A stretch of DNA of 64,000 bases, from NCBI GenBank assembly GCA_017941735.1, contig JAGAVW010000007.1, positions 1 through 64,000 on the forward strand, written 5' to 3'. The position numbers and the translations under genes are program-made. Each line of letters opens with the position of its first letter. Position 1 is the first letter of the stretch. Below the pieces are notes generated by a model, which was not told where the DNA came from, searched no databases, and worked only from the letters and a program-made list of their open reading frames with translations. Below, piece after piece: positions 15,954 through 25,633 of this stretch. This stretch comes from Solobacterium sp. (GTDB lineage Bacteria > Bacillota_I > Bacilli_A > Erysipelotrichales > Erysipelotrichaceae).

Positions 15954-18061
15954 AATAATGTAATGTGTGTAAAGACGGTTGCGAGGGAGTTTGCGACGGT
16001 ACTCATTGTTTTAATGAAGATATCTAAGGCAACCCCGACCACGTCTTTTCTTGTATCACCAATCGTGTCACCTGTAACAGCTGCTTTGTGTGCAGCACTT
16101 CCTTTTTCACTACCGACAACGGCACCACTTTCGATATATTTCTTTGCGTTATCAAACGCACCACCAGAGTTCCCCATAAAGATGGCACGTGGAATGGCGG
16201 TGATTGTTGCGCCTACAAGCATACCACCTACAAAGTTCACACCAAACAATAATCCACCCGCAACTGGAATCGCCATCGCTAGAACACTAGGCAATAACAT
16301 TTTACGTAATGCATTATTCGCAGCCATTTCAATCATCTTATTGTAGTCTGGTTTAACCGTGCCTTCTAAAACACCAGGAATCGATAATTGACGATCGCCT
16401 TCATCTGCCATAAGTTTGGCTGCATCGATGGTGTTATCTGTTAATAAAGCACTGAAGTATTCCACAAGGGCACCACCAATAATGCCACCAGCAATAACGA
16501 CATAAGAGGCGATATTTAGAATTGGTTCTACAGAAGTGGAGTAATTTGAAACATAAGCAACAATTAAGGATACGGTAGCGAAGGTTGCGGATCCAATCGC
16601 AAAACCTTTACCGATTGCGGCGGTTGTATTTCCTACCGCATCAAGTTTATCGGTAATATTACGTACTTTCGAATCCAAATGACAAGATTCCGCAATCCCA
16701 CCTGCGTTATCCGCAATTGGGCCAAAGGCATCAATGGATACTGTTGAGCCAACAAACGACAACATACCTAAAGCAGAAATCGCAATCCCATAGGTGCCAC
16801 AAAGACGACCCGATACAAATAAGGCAATTCCAATGACGAGGATTGGTAATAAACAACTTCTTGAACCAATCGCATCCCCCTTAGTAACAACGAAGGCTTC
16901 TCCTTCGTGTGCGATTTTCGCAAGTTCTTGGGTTGGTTTGAAATCGGTACTTGTATAGTATTCGGTAATCGAACCAATCGCAATGCCACTAATAATACCA
17001 AGAATCGTAGAAAGCCATGGGGAAATCCATCCAAGGCGGAAATTCTCATAGAGTTTAACTTGGTTGAAAAGATAATAACTTACAACTAAGCCAAGAATTA
17101 AGGTAATACCAGCTGCTACCCAAGTGGATAGATTTAATTCTTTACTTGGATTATCCGACATCTTCTTAACCGAAATAAAGGCGATACTTAAGAAACAAGA
17201 TAAGAGGCCACAAGCCGCTAATAGAATTGGATAGAGGATGGTCGCATTAAATGTTTCTGGCGTAACGGTTGAACCATACGCAACATAGATGGAAATCGCA
17301 ATCATGATTGATCCCGAAATGGTTGCGACAAAACTCTCTAATAAATCCGAGCAGTTTCCAGCAATATCATTGACGTTATCACCAATAAAGTCAGCAATCG
17401 TATTGGGAACACGTGCATCATCTTCTGGTAAATCATGACGAATCTTACCAAGAATATCTGCGGAAATATCTGCCGCTTTTGTATAGTTACCACCCGCGAC
17501 ACGATTGAACATCGCAACAATGGAACATCCTAAGGAATAAGCGGTAATACGTGTAATATAGGGATTACAAGGAAGGTTTGCGAGAAAGCCTGTACTTGTA
17601 GCAGTAGGGTCAATGTGGTTAAAGAGAATAAGAATTAATGCCACCCCTAATAAGCCAAGAGCTTGAACAGATAAACCACTAATGGATCCTCCAATTAACG
17701 CAACCTTTACCGTTTCGCCAATGGATAAAGTATTACGTGCAGTATTTGCGGTACGCACATTCGCATAGGTTGCACTACGCATACCTAAAATACAAACCAC
17801 GGAACTCATGAATGCACCCAACAATAACGTAAAGCCACTTGTCTTTTCGACAAATAAACTAAAGACAATTGCTAATACGACAACAACAGCCGCGATGGAT
17901 TTGAATTCGGTGCGAATGAAAGTGTTAGCACCAGAACGAATGATTCCAGATAACTCTTTCATCTCTTCGGTGCCTTCGTCCATCTTTTTAATTTTCTGAT
18001 AGTTGTAGAAAACATAGGCTACAACAATTAAAGAAAGAATTGCGATATACCAATATACCAT
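15947..18061 (-). CDS. hppA: K+-dependent membrane-bound pyrophosphatase (ion pump)
   Basis: 704 residues from the ATG at 18061, which has GGGGAGGACCTC upstream; the longer frame to 18109 is not needed. About 16 membrane helices. The pyrophosphate site is seen in GGNYTKAADISADILGKI, DLPEDDARVPNTIADFIGDN and a later DNAKKYIESG. GNTTAAIGKG has Ala where K+-independent enzymes carry Lys, so this is the K+-dependent class, which pumps Na+ or H+ using pyrophosphate hydrolysis. The ion cannot be decided here. Monocistronic, with a shared terminator downstream. Confidence 0.93.
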   Translation of the reverse strand: MVYWYIAILSLIVVAYVFYNYQKIKKMDEGTEEMKELSGIIRSGANTFIRTEFKSIAAVVVVLAIVFSLFVEKTSGFTLLLGAFMSSVVCILGMRSATYANVRTANTARNTLSIGETVKVALIGGSISGLSVQALGLLGVALILILFNHIDPTATSTGFLANLPCNPYITRITAYSLGCSIVAMFNRVAGGNYTKAADISADILGKIRHDLPEDDARVPNTIADFIGDNVNDIAGNCSDLLESFVATISGSIMIAISIYVAYGSTVTPETFNATILYPILLAACGLLSCFLSIAFISVKKMSDNPSKELNLSTWVAAGITLILGLVVSYYLFNQVKLYENFRLGWISPWLSTILGIISGIAIGSITEYYTSTDFKPTQELAKIAHEGEAFVVTKGDAIGSRSCLLPILVIGIALFVSGRLCGTYGIAISALGMLSFVGSTVSIDAFGPIADNAGGIAESCHLDSKVRNITDKLDAVGNTTAAIGKGFAIGSATFATVSLIVAYVSNYSTSVEPILNIASYVVIAGGIIGGALVEYFSALLTDNTIDAAKLMADEGDRQLSIPGVLEGTVKPDYNKMIEMAANNALRKMLLPSVLAMAIPVAGGLLFGVNFVGGMLVGATITAIPRAIFMGNSGGAFDNAKKYIESGAVVGSEKGSAAHKAAVTGDTIGDTRKDVVGVALDIFIKTMSTVANSLATVFTHITLFK

Positions 18062-18220
18062 TATGAGGTCCTCCCCTAAATCAAAATAAATCTGATTAAG
18101 ACTTATCATAACATAAGAAAATGAGGATAGGAATAAAAATGGTTAAAGAATTCACAATCTTTTACTTTTAATCTATTTGTTTTCATATACAATAAAGTTA
18201 GAAGGAATAGGTAACAAATC

Positions 18221-19303
18221 ATGACAGATAACAAAATTAAGGTTTTGCATGTGGCAATGCGTTTTTATGGAGGTATTTTTACATTTCTTCAAGATTTAAC
18301 CGAAGGGTTGAAAGATACCTGTGATTCAACAATTGCGTATGCTTTAAATCCAGCAACGCCTCCAAAGGTAAGAGACCTCTTTGATCCAGAAGTCAAACTA
18401 TTCCGCATTAGTAGTTATGCGGAAGACCATAATCTGATTGCGGATAATGCAACAAGGAATGAATTAAAAGATCTCTATGAAGAGATTCAACCTGATTTGA
18501 TTCATCTTCATGGGTATCATGCCGGTCGCTTAGGACGCAAAACATTTGAAGGGTTCGATGTACCTGTTTTATATACCCCACATGGTTATCGCTTCTTATC
18601 AGAAGACCATAATCGTTTAACAAGAAGTATCTTCCGTCGCACCGAACAACAAGCCATTACTGAAAATAGCACAACGGTTGCTTGTTCGAAGGGAGAATTT
18701 GCGGAGTCCTTAAGTTTTTCAAAAAATGCGACCTATATCAATAATGGAATTAATACCAAGTTAATTGATCAACTTGTCAAAGAAGTAAAACAAGAAGCAC
18801 ATCCATTCACCGTCTTTACAACTGGTTTGATTAACCCACAAAAAAATCCAGAACTCTTCAATGAAATTGCGAATGCAATGCCAGAGGTTCGCTTCTTGTG
18901 GATTGGGGATGGAGAATCAAAGTGGAAACTCACCGCTCCAAACATTGAAATTACTGGTTGGCTTGATCACAACAAAGCCATCCAAGAGATGTCAAAAGGG
19001 GATGTGTTTATCCTAACTTCACTTTGGGAAGGCTTACCCATTTCCTTACTAGAAGCGATGTATTTAGGAAAGTTATCCATTGTATCGAATGTAGTAGGAA
19101 GCCGGGATGTCATTATCAATGGAGATAATGGTTATGTATGTGATTCGGCAGCTGCGTTTGTGAATGCGATTAATCATTTTAAAGATGAAGAAACAACTAA
19201 AATCATTGAGCGTGCAAGAGAAGATATCATTGAACATTATTCCTTAGATAAAATGATTGCATCCTATAAAGAACTATACAAAGAAAAGATAAACAATAAG
19301 TAA
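18221..19303 (+). CDS. glycosyltransferase, GT4/GT1-like (GT-B fold)
   Basis: 360 residues. N-terminal VLHVAMRFYGGIFTFLQDL is the donor-domain nucleotide loop; DLIHLHGYHAGRLG near 88, FTTGLINPQKNPELF near 196, and the GT4 motif FILTSLWEGLPISLLEAMYLG near 264 (Glu-x7-Glu type) follow. It transfers a sugar from an activated nucleotide-sugar to a cell-surface glycan or lipid. It stands alone rather than within a capsule cluster. A -10-like TACAAT and GAAGGA ribosome site precede the ATG. Confidence 0.85.
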   Translation: MTDNKIKVLHVAMRFYGGIFTFLQDLTEGLKDTCDSTIAYALNPATPPKVRDLFDPEVKLFRISSYAEDHNLIADNATRNELKDLYEEIQPDLIHLHGYHAGRLGRKTFEGFDVPVLYTPHGYRFLSEDHNRLTRSIFRRTEQQAITENSTTVACSKGEFAESLSFSKNATYINNGINTKLIDQLVKEVKQEAHPFTVFTTGLINPQKNPELFNEIANAMPEVRFLWIGDGESKWKLTAPNIEITGWLDHNKAIQEMSKGDVFILTSLWEGLPISLLEAMYLGKLSIVSNVVGSRDVIINGDNGYVCDSAAAFVNAINHFKDEETTKIIERAREDIIEHYSLDKMIASYKELYKEKINNK

Positions 19304-19325
19304 ACATTCAAAATAATCCAAAAAT

Positions 19326-19345
19326 AAAACCCCGTATGGGGTTTT
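19326..19345. terminator. bidirectional terminator
   Basis: AAAACCCC, loop gtat, GGGGTTTT: a perfect short hairpin with T-run on both strands between the glycosyltransferase gene and the convergent E2-like gene, touching the latter's stop codon. Confidence 0.8.
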
Positions 19346-20231
19346 AATCATATTCATAACCACTTGGTTCATTGAGAGGACGATCAAGTAATTCAGGATG
19401 GGCAAAGATATATTTAATGAGATTTAAACTTCTTACAAAGTAGAAGCCATCGCCAATCCGTTCATCAATCGTTACACCAATGTTGATGACATCACGGATT
19501 TCTTTCGTGCCATCTTTCATCAACATCTCTTCTTTATGGATGACGCCAATGGTTGTCATGAAAGAATTGGTGCCATAGTTATTTAAATGGTGATAAACAG
19601 CAGGTGCTTTAATCGAACCTAAGTTACTTAAGAAAATCGTCGAATAGTTTGGATCTCCTTCGGTAATAAAGTCAGGGTTAATGCCCCAGAAGTCTAAACA
19701 ACGAATAATCCAAACAAGAAACATCATAAGGAGTCTAGGCATGGCGGCAAACGTATCAAGTAATGCATCAACGCCACCGGTTGCGTGTTCACTTTTACGC
19801 GTAATGTTGACCTTATTCAAAACCCAATCGCGAATATCATCAATCGTATCGGTTTCCTTTGGCACATAGAATAGAAGTGCTTCGTCGGAGCCATCCACGA
19901 AATTTCTTCTTGCGACAAAAGCAACACTAATATCATAGCGCTCATAGATGCGTCCTCCTTGAATAAAGCGATTCATCATAGGGCGCTCTTTTACCATTCT
20001 AGTAAGGGCTGCTATAAAACAATGGAAGACGGTTGTTTTTTGTTCGGGATTGTCTTTGTTTTTCTTTTCTAAATATTTTAATAATTCGGTTACATCAATC
20101 GTTTCATTTAAATAAACTTCACAATCAGTACGGTTTGGCATAAGGGAAGTCATGACCGTTTGCAAGCCGGGTGCTTTGACTTTAAACCCGTCTTTACGAT
20201 CTCCCCATTTGCGCTTTCTTTTATCAGCCAT
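19344..20231 (-). CDS. E2-like (CAT-fold) acyltransferase-domain protein
   Basis: 295 residues that resemble the catalytic domain of 2-oxoacid dehydrogenase E2 / chloramphenicol acetyltransferase: TVFHCFIAALTRMVKERP near 67, NYSTIFLSNLGSIKAP near 194, TIGVIHKE near 230 and NIGVTIDERIGDGFYFVRS near 251. There is no lipoyl or peripheral-binding domain. In E2 enzymes the last motif is DHRxxDG; here the catalytic His position is Glu. The gene follows the acyl-CoA ligase by two bases, so the pair may act on the same acyl group. The reaction is unknown. Confidence 0.7.
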   Translation of the reverse strand: MADKRKRKWGDRKDGFKVKAPGLQTVMTSLMPNRTDCEVYLNETIDVTELLKYLEKKNKDNPEQKTTVFHCFIAALTRMVKERPMMNRFIQGGRIYERYDISVAFVARRNFVDGSDEALLFYVPKETDTIDDIRDWVLNKVNITRKSEHATGGVDALLDTFAAMPRLLMMFLVWIIRCLDFWGINPDFITEGDPNYSTIFLSNLGSIKAPAVYHHLNNYGTNSFMTTIGVIHKEEMLMKDGTKEIRDVINIGVTIDERIGDGFYFVRSLNLIKYIFAHPELLDRPLNEPSGYEYD

Positions 20232-20233
20232 GG

Positions 20234-21910
20234 TTATTCCTCAATTTCTTTGTTTGCTTCTTCTTCAAGCTTACGATAAGCCACTTTTCCTACCAATGTC
20301 TTTGGCAATTCATTACGGAATTCAATCTCTTTTGGTAGAGCATAAGCTGCGACATGTGCTTTTAATTCATTCATAATTTTTTCTTTCATCGCATCACTTT
20401 TTGCGACACCATCTTTTAAGACAATATAGGCTTTGACTTTTTGCATACGACGTGGGTCTTTCACACCAATGACACAACTATAAGAAACTTCAGGGATGCT
20501 GTCGATGATGTTTTCGACTTGCCCTGGATAAACGTTATAGCCATTGGTGACAATCATACGTTTGATGCGCTGTTTAAAATAGATATATCCATCTTTATCC
20601 ATCGATCCTAGATCCCCAGTATAAAGCCAAATTGCGCCATCGGATAATTTACGTAAGGTTTGTTTGGTTTCTTCTTCATTCTTTAAATACCCAATCATCA
20701 CGGATGGGCCTTTCAGAATGATTTCACCTTCTTCCCCATAAGGGAGTTCTTCATCGGTGCCTGGACGCACAATGCAGTATTCCGTATCAGGGAAAGGTAA
20801 ACCAATACTGTTTTCGCGATACGTGTCTTTAGGGGTTAAGCAACTAGCGGTAACGCATTCGGTTAGCCCATAGCCTTCACGCACTTGAATGCTGGCATGA
20901 TGTTCATGTAAGAATTGATCCACTTTCTTTTTGAGTTCAACCGAAAGGGAGTCGCCACCACAGAACATACCTTTTAGGAAACTTAAATCCACCCCATCTA
21001 ATTCCTTTAAGTGTAAGAGTGCTTCAAAGATGGTAGGGACACCCGCAATAAAGTTCGGTTTTTTCTTCGCTAACATTTGCGCATAGGATTTTCCATTAAA
21101 CGTTGGCATCAAGATACAACAAGCACCAGAAATTAATACGGTATGAATGTTGATGCCTAAGCCAAACCCATGGAATACAGGCATACAACTTAACATCGTA
21201 TTCCCGACACCTAACGTGACTTCGATGGCTTCTTTTGCTTGAAGTGCTGTGGCATTAAAGTTTTGATCAGATAGACAAACACCTTTTGGTAAGCCACTTG
21301 TACCACCACTATATAAGATGGTTGCGGTATGACTGGGGTCATATACAATTTCAGGTAACTGAATATTCGTGGTCCCTTTCTTTAAGAATTGGGTCCATAA
21401 TTCATCTTCTTTACGAGTGGGGTATTTTAAGAATTTTCTGCCTTGGGTTGCGATGTAGCCGGCTTTGATGAATGGATTGTATAACTCATCTTGCATGCGT
21501 GCAGTTAAGATAGTCACAGGATGATCCACTTGGTCTAAAGCAGCTAATACTTTTTCATAAAACATATCTAAAGTAAGAATCATCTTACTTTGCGAGATGT
21601 TTAAATAAAAGGAAATCTCATTTTTCGCAGACATGGGGTGAACCATGTTGGAAGTTGCGCCAATGCGATTGAGTGCGTAATAGCAATCCAATGCTTGAGG
21701 AATGTTTGGTAAACAAATTGTTACCGCATCATCTTTACGAATCCCACACGCAATAAAAGAGCGCGCTGCTCTTTCGATACGATTTAAAAAACCTTCATAG
21801 GTTGTTTTGTGATTATAGAATTCATAGGCTGGTTCTTTTGGATAACTGATAGCCATGTCTTCGACTAATTGAAACATGGTTTTCTTTGGATAGTTTATAT
21901 GCTTTTTCAT
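20234..21910 (-). CDS. acyl-CoA synthetase/ligase (class I adenylate-forming)
   Basis: 558 residues. The AMP-binding P-loop YSGGTSGLPKG is near 201-211, the EGYGLTECV motif near 350, WLYTGDLGSMDKDGYIYFKQRIKRMI near 427-452, and the C-terminal lysine region LPKTLVGKVAYRKL near 535. Such enzymes form an acyl-adenylate and then an acyl-CoA thioester. The sequence is of the medium/long-chain fatty-acid type, although chain length is uncertain. It is translated just ahead of the E2-like protein. Confidence 0.9.
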   Translation of the reverse strand: MKKHINYPKKTMFQLVEDMAISYPKEPAYEFYNHKTTYEGFLNRIERAARSFIACGIRKDDAVTICLPNIPQALDCYYALNRIGATSNMVHPMSAKNEISFYLNISQSKMILTLDMFYEKVLAALDQVDHPVTILTARMQDELYNPFIKAGYIATQGRKFLKYPTRKEDELWTQFLKKGTTNIQLPEIVYDPSHTATILYSGGTSGLPKGVCLSDQNFNATALQAKEAIEVTLGVGNTMLSCMPVFHGFGLGINIHTVLISGACCILMPTFNGKSYAQMLAKKKPNFIAGVPTIFEALLHLKELDGVDLSFLKGMFCGGDSLSVELKKKVDQFLHEHHASIQVREGYGLTECVTASCLTPKDTYRENSIGLPFPDTEYCIVRPGTDEELPYGEEGEIILKGPSVMIGYLKNEEETKQTLRKLSDGAIWLYTGDLGSMDKDGYIYFKQRIKRMIVTNGYNVYPGQVENIIDSIPEVSYSCVIGVKDPRRMQKVKAYIVLKDGVAKSDAMKEKIMNELKAHVAAYALPKEIEFRNELPKTLVGKVAYRKLEEEANKEIEE

Positions 21911-21950
21911 GACTACAAGTTTATCACATTCTTAGCTATGAAGTAACTAT

Positions 21951-22490
21951 TTATATTAGTAAAAAGCCTAGTAATAGCCCCACCAGCATGCCACCTAAAT
22001 GGCCGAGTAAAGAAACATTTGGCATCAAGGAGATTAACGCATTAACAACGAGGACTTGGATGATGGAATAACGGATACTTGGGACGGTAAACAAGCCTGC
22101 GCGCCATAATAAAATGATATAAGCACCAAGTAAGCCATATAAGCCACCGCTAATCCCAACGGTTGTGGTTTCGCGCTTACCAAAGTAAATTACCATTAAA
22201 CTGCCACCAATAATCGATAATACTAGAATCACTAAGAATTTAAAGTGTCCTAAGAATGGTTCTAAGAAAGATCCTAGGTTGTAAAGGGAATACATGTTCA
22301 TCACAAGGTGATAAATCTGAATGTGAATCAGGCCAACTGTAAAAATACGATACCATTGTCCTTGTCTTACATACCAAGGAATCAACGCATATTTTTGTAC
22401 GAGGTCTTCACGTCCATTCATGTTGATTAAAAACCAAACGATGACACAAATTCCAATAAACAATACTGTGATTGGGGATTGATATAACAT
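21951..22490 (-). CDS. rhomboid-family intramembrane serine protease
   Basis: 179 residues, six hydrophobic helices, the minimal rhomboid core. HxxMN at 61-65 (HLVMN), the active-site Ser114 in GISGG, and the catalytic His164 in HLGGMLVG are all in place. Rhomboids cleave single-pass membrane proteins within or near the membrane. The substrate is unknown. The gene is divergent from the DUF349 gene. Confidence 0.88.
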   Translation of the reverse strand: MLYQSPITVLFIGICVIVWFLINMNGREDLVQKYALIPWYVRQGQWYRIFTVGLIHIQIYHLVMNMYSLYNLGSFLEPFLGHFKFLVILVLSIIGGSLMVIYFGKRETTTVGISGGLYGLLGAYIILLWRAGLFTVPSIRYSIIQVLVVNALISLMPNVSLLGHLGGMLVGLLLGFLLI

Positions 22491-22521
22491 ATCTTTTTTA
22501 TACCATATTTTTGAAATCTTG

Positions 22522-22553
22522 TTTACAGATGAAGGAAAAAAACGATATATAAT
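22522..22553 (+). promoter_or_regulatory. promoter for the DUF349/OB-fold operon
   Basis: TTTACA at 22522-22527 with TATATA at 22546-22551 (18-base spacing) or TATAAT at 22548-22553 (20-base spacing). A strong ribosome site ACGGAGGAAC precedes the gene start at 22603. Confidence 0.6.
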
Positions 22554-22602
22554 ATAAGTGATGCGATATTCGCAGACAACAAAAACTACGGAGGAACAAA
22601 CT

Positions 22603-23964
22603 ATGGATTACACACAATTAGAAGGCTTTGATGAAAAATACGCAAAAGTGCGCATACGTGAACACAAGAAATTTGGCGGGAAAGTCATTGAGGTATTGTA
22701 TGGCGCAAAGGATGCGGAAGGTAATCCAGTGCTTCCTCAAGAAGGAACAAATGACGGGCACGGTCGTTGGTTTGGGATTGAAGTGGATGGAGAAAAGAAA
22801 ATGTTCTCCTTACAAAAACCAAATGAAACAGAAGTGACTTATACAACCGACAGCAAAGAGAATGCCTTAGAAGATATGGAGCGTACCATTGATGAAAAGC
22901 AAGCTCTTTGTCGCGAAGCAACAAGTCTTTTAGAAAGCACAAGTAAAGATGCAGAAGAAAGCTACCAAGCACTTGTTGAAACATGGAATGCATTAAAAGA
23001 TTGGGCAACTCCAAAAGAACAAGAATTCAGTCGCCGCTTTGCAGAAATCAAAGAAGAGTTTGCGCATCGCAATGAACAAGTAGAAGAAAACTTAAAAGAA
23101 AAATTAGCGGTACTCGAACAAGCAAAAGCATTAGGTGATTCCACAAACTGGAAAGTAACACAAGCGAAGTTTGATGAATTGCGCAAAGAACTATTTGATA
23201 TTGGACATGCGGGTGAAAAAGGAAAAGAAGTTGAAAAAGAATTCAAACAATTAGTCAATGAATTCAACGATAAGAGAAAAAACTATTTTGCACAACTTGA
23301 TGAAACACGTGCAAGTGCAAAAGAGAAGAAAGAAGAACTCATTGAAAAAGCCAAAGAAGTCATGGCTTTAACAAACTTTAAATCCGCAAGTGATAAGATG
23401 GTCAATCTCATGAATGATTGGAAAGCAGCAGGTTCAGCAGGACATGCGGTAGATCAAGAATTATGGGATGCTTTCAACGGGATTCGTAATGACTTCTATG
23501 AGAAACGTAAAAACTATTTTGAAGAACGTAAAGAAACCTTCGATAAGAGCATTGAAGCAAAGACAGCTTTAATTGAAGAAGCAAAGAAAATCAGCGAAGA
23601 AAAAGATTACTCCAAAGAAAAAACCGAACGCATGAAACAACTCGACCAAGAGTGGCGTAAAGCAGGTTATTCTGGAAAAGATAAGAATGATAAGCTTTGG
23701 GAAGAATTCACTGCTGCCAAAGAAGTATTCTGGAATGCGAAACATGAAGAAAGCTTAAAGCGCTTTGCGGAAATCATCGAACGTAAAAAAGAAAACATTA
23801 AAAAACTAAGAGAAGATATTGAAGACTTAGGTATCAAGGAATACGAAACGGATGTCTATGATGAGATTCGTGGAATTCAAAGACGAATCGAAGAGAAGAA
23901 AGAAATCGTTGCGTCTTTGGAGAAGGATATACAGGAATTAGAAGAAAAGATGAACCGTGATTAG
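22603..23964 (+). CDS. DUF349-family alpha-helical protein
   Basis: 453 residues from the ATG at 22603 (GGAGGAAC upstream). A short N-terminal beta region of about 90 residues is followed by at least four charged helical repeats of DUF349 type, recognisable by W-x-AG or KA-G-x-x-G patterns (WKAAGSAGHAVDQELWDAF; WRKAGYSGKDKNDKLWEEF), and a C-terminal coiled coil. No signal peptide. Function of the family is not established; some members affect RNA or stress behaviour. It is cotranscribed with an OB-fold-like gene 17 bp downstream. Confidence 0.75.
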   Translation: MDYTQLEGFDEKYAKVRIREHKKFGGKVIEVLYGAKDAEGNPVLPQEGTNDGHGRWFGIEVDGEKKMFSLQKPNETEVTYTTDSKENALEDMERTIDEKQALCREATSLLESTSKDAEESYQALVETWNALKDWATPKEQEFSRRFAEIKEEFAHRNEQVEENLKEKLAVLEQAKALGDSTNWKVTQAKFDELRKELFDIGHAGEKGKEVEKEFKQLVNEFNDKRKNYFAQLDETRASAKEKKEELIEKAKEVMALTNFKSASDKMVNLMNDWKAAGSAGHAVDQELWDAFNGIRNDFYEKRKNYFEERKETFDKSIEAKTALIEEAKKISEEKDYSKEKTERMKQLDQEWRKAGYSGKDKNDKLWEEFTAAKEVFWNAKHEESLKRFAEIIERKKENIKKLREDIEDLGIKEYETDVYDEIRGIQRRIEEKKEIVASLEKDIQELEEKMNRD

Positions 23965-23981
23965 GCGAGAAAGGAAACTAC

Positions 23982-24467
23982 ATGGAAATTAAAAAGTATC
24001 GTGATTATTTCTCATTCGAATCAATTCGCGACAAAGAAGAAAATGTGGTTTGTTATCATGTGACCATGATTGGTACGGTTGAAGCAAATGGCGTTGCGAA
24101 AATCAACCAAACCAATGAACAAGAAATCGCCTTCGGTGGATTAACACTTCATAGTCAAGATAAAAAGATTAAAACATTACTTGATCTAACCAACAGCCGT
24201 ACCTATTATCACGACTATACCTATAATGAAGGACCTGTAAATGTCATTCGTTATGCAGCCCATGGACGACATGTGGAAGAGGTATGTAAGTTTGAAGAAG
24301 GAGATCGTGTTCTCATTGAAGGAAGAGCCTATATCCGACAGAACTCCATCCGTGGAGAAGGTGATAAACCAGAATTAACGGTCAGCGTTGCAGGAACGTT
24401 CTATCTCGGTAAAGTGAGAACGCAATACATTCGTAACGATTTAGTACCACAAGAAGATATGGATTAG
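23982..24467 (+). CDS. small OB-fold-like protein (SSB-like), function unknown
   Basis: 161 residues without signal peptide. The middle-to-end part EEGDRVLIEGRAYIRQN followed by LTVSVAGTFYLGK near 135 reads like the beta-barrel strands of a single-strand-binding OB fold, though no aromatic DNA-binding pattern is clear. Ribosome site GAAAGGAAAC. It shares a transcript with the DUF349 gene and is closed by a strong terminator. Nucleic-acid binding is inferred. Confidence 0.5.
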   Translation: MEIKKYRDYFSFESIRDKEENVVCYHVTMIGTVEANGVAKINQTNEQEIAFGGLTLHSQDKKIKTLLDLTNSRTYYHDYTYNEGPVNVIRYAAHGRHVEEVCKFEEGDRVLIEGRAYIRQNSIRGEGDKPELTVSVAGTFYLGKVRTQYIRNDLVPQEDMD

Positions 24468-24468
24468 A

Positions 24469-24494
24469 AGATAACGGAAACGTTATCTTTTTTT
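24469..24494 (+). terminator. intrinsic terminator of the DUF349 operon
   Basis: AGATAACG, loop gaaa, CGTTATCT, then T7: a canonical GAAA-tetraloop terminator. Confidence 0.9.
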
Positions 24495-24613
24495 AGGAAT
24501 TTTTAAGGGATTGCTTCTTTCATATCGAATCAATCATTGTGAGGCTCTCGTATCTAAAGATGGAAATTGATTTGATTATAGTACAAGAGTTTTTATTAAT
24601 GAGGATTTTTGCT

Positions 24614-25585
24614 GTGAAAGAAAAGAATGCGATTATGAATGCAAATACCTTAAAAGACAAAATCTATGTTATTCGTGGTCAACAGGTAATGTTAGATCGT
24701 GATTTAGCAACCATTTATGGCTATGAGGTTAAAACGCTGAATCAGCAGGTGAAACGTAATATCGAACGGTTTCCTTCAGATTTTATGTTTCAGTTAACAA
24801 ATAAAGAATTAGAGAATTTGAAGTCACATTTTGTGACTTCAAGTTGGGGTGGTGTGCGTAAACTGCCGTATGCATTTACTGAACAAGGTATATATCAATT
24901 AGCAACTGTATTAAAAGGGGAACTTGCGGTTAGACAAAGTATTGCACTTATGCGTGTTTTTAAAGCAATGCGAAAACATATAATTGAAAGTTCACAATTC
25001 ATTTCAACCCAAGAATTCTATAGTTTAGTAATAAAACAAGAAGCGCTAGAAGGTGAAGTACGAAAGATGCAAGAGGATATGATTTCTAAAACAGATCTAT
25101 TCGATATCATGAAAGGATTTCAGGATGAAAACAATTCAATTCAAATACTAATTTATGATGGTCAGCCCTTCAAGGCGGATGAAGCTTACCAAACCATTTA
25201 CAAACGCGCTAAAAGAAATGTCATTGTTATTGATAATTACATCGGAGTTAAAACACTGCGTCATCTTGTTTTTACAAAAAAAGGAGTAGAGAGAACAGTG
25301 ATTAGTGATAATAAAGGTAGCCGGCCATTACGTTTATCAGAATACATTGACTTTACAATTGAATATCCAGATGTACCGATTGTATTTAAAACTGCTTCTA
25401 ATAAGATACACGATCGTTACATCGTTTTAGATTATGGGACAAAGAATATGAAGGTCTACCTATGTGGGAGTAGTTCGAAAGATAGTGGTAAGAAAATTAC
25501 CACAATTATTCAGATTCATGATATTTCTGAATATAAACAAATGATTCAAACCTTATTGTTGAATTCGGAATTGGTTTTAACCTAA
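24614..25585 (+). CDS. ORF6N-domain protein with PLD-like C-terminal domain
   Basis: About 323 residues from a GTG at 24614, preferred because GAGG lies nine bases upstream; ATGs at 24599 and 24635 are alternatives. The N-terminal ORF6N/KilA-like domain is clear (IYVIRGQQVMLDRDLATIYG, later LPYAFTEQGIYQLATVL). After a short coiled coil, the C-terminal part IQILIYDGQPFKADEAY..VIVIDNYIG, then HDRYIVLD and CGSSSKDSG, is a phospholipase-D-like half-site with HxR instead of HxK. ORF6N proteins are typically phage or plasmid genes. This one stands alone without other phage genes. Confidence 0.75.
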   Translation: MKEKNAIMNANTLKDKIYVIRGQQVMLDRDLATIYGYEVKTLNQQVKRNIERFPSDFMFQLTNKELENLKSHFVTSSWGGVRKLPYAFTEQGIYQLATVLKGELAVRQSIALMRVFKAMRKHIIESSQFISTQEFYSLVIKQEALEGEVRKMQEDMISKTDLFDIMKGFQDENNSIQILIYDGQPFKADEAYQTIYKRAKRNVIVIDNYIGVKTLRHLVFTKKGVERTVISDNKGSRPLRLSEYIDFTIEYPDVPIVFKTASNKIHDRYIVLDYGTKNMKVYLCGSSSKDSGKKITTIIQIHDISEYKQMIQTLLLNSELVLT

Positions 25586-25633
25586 TAAAGATATGGAATT
25601 GACGTGTACAAACAATTCTTTTAAGGTATAGAT

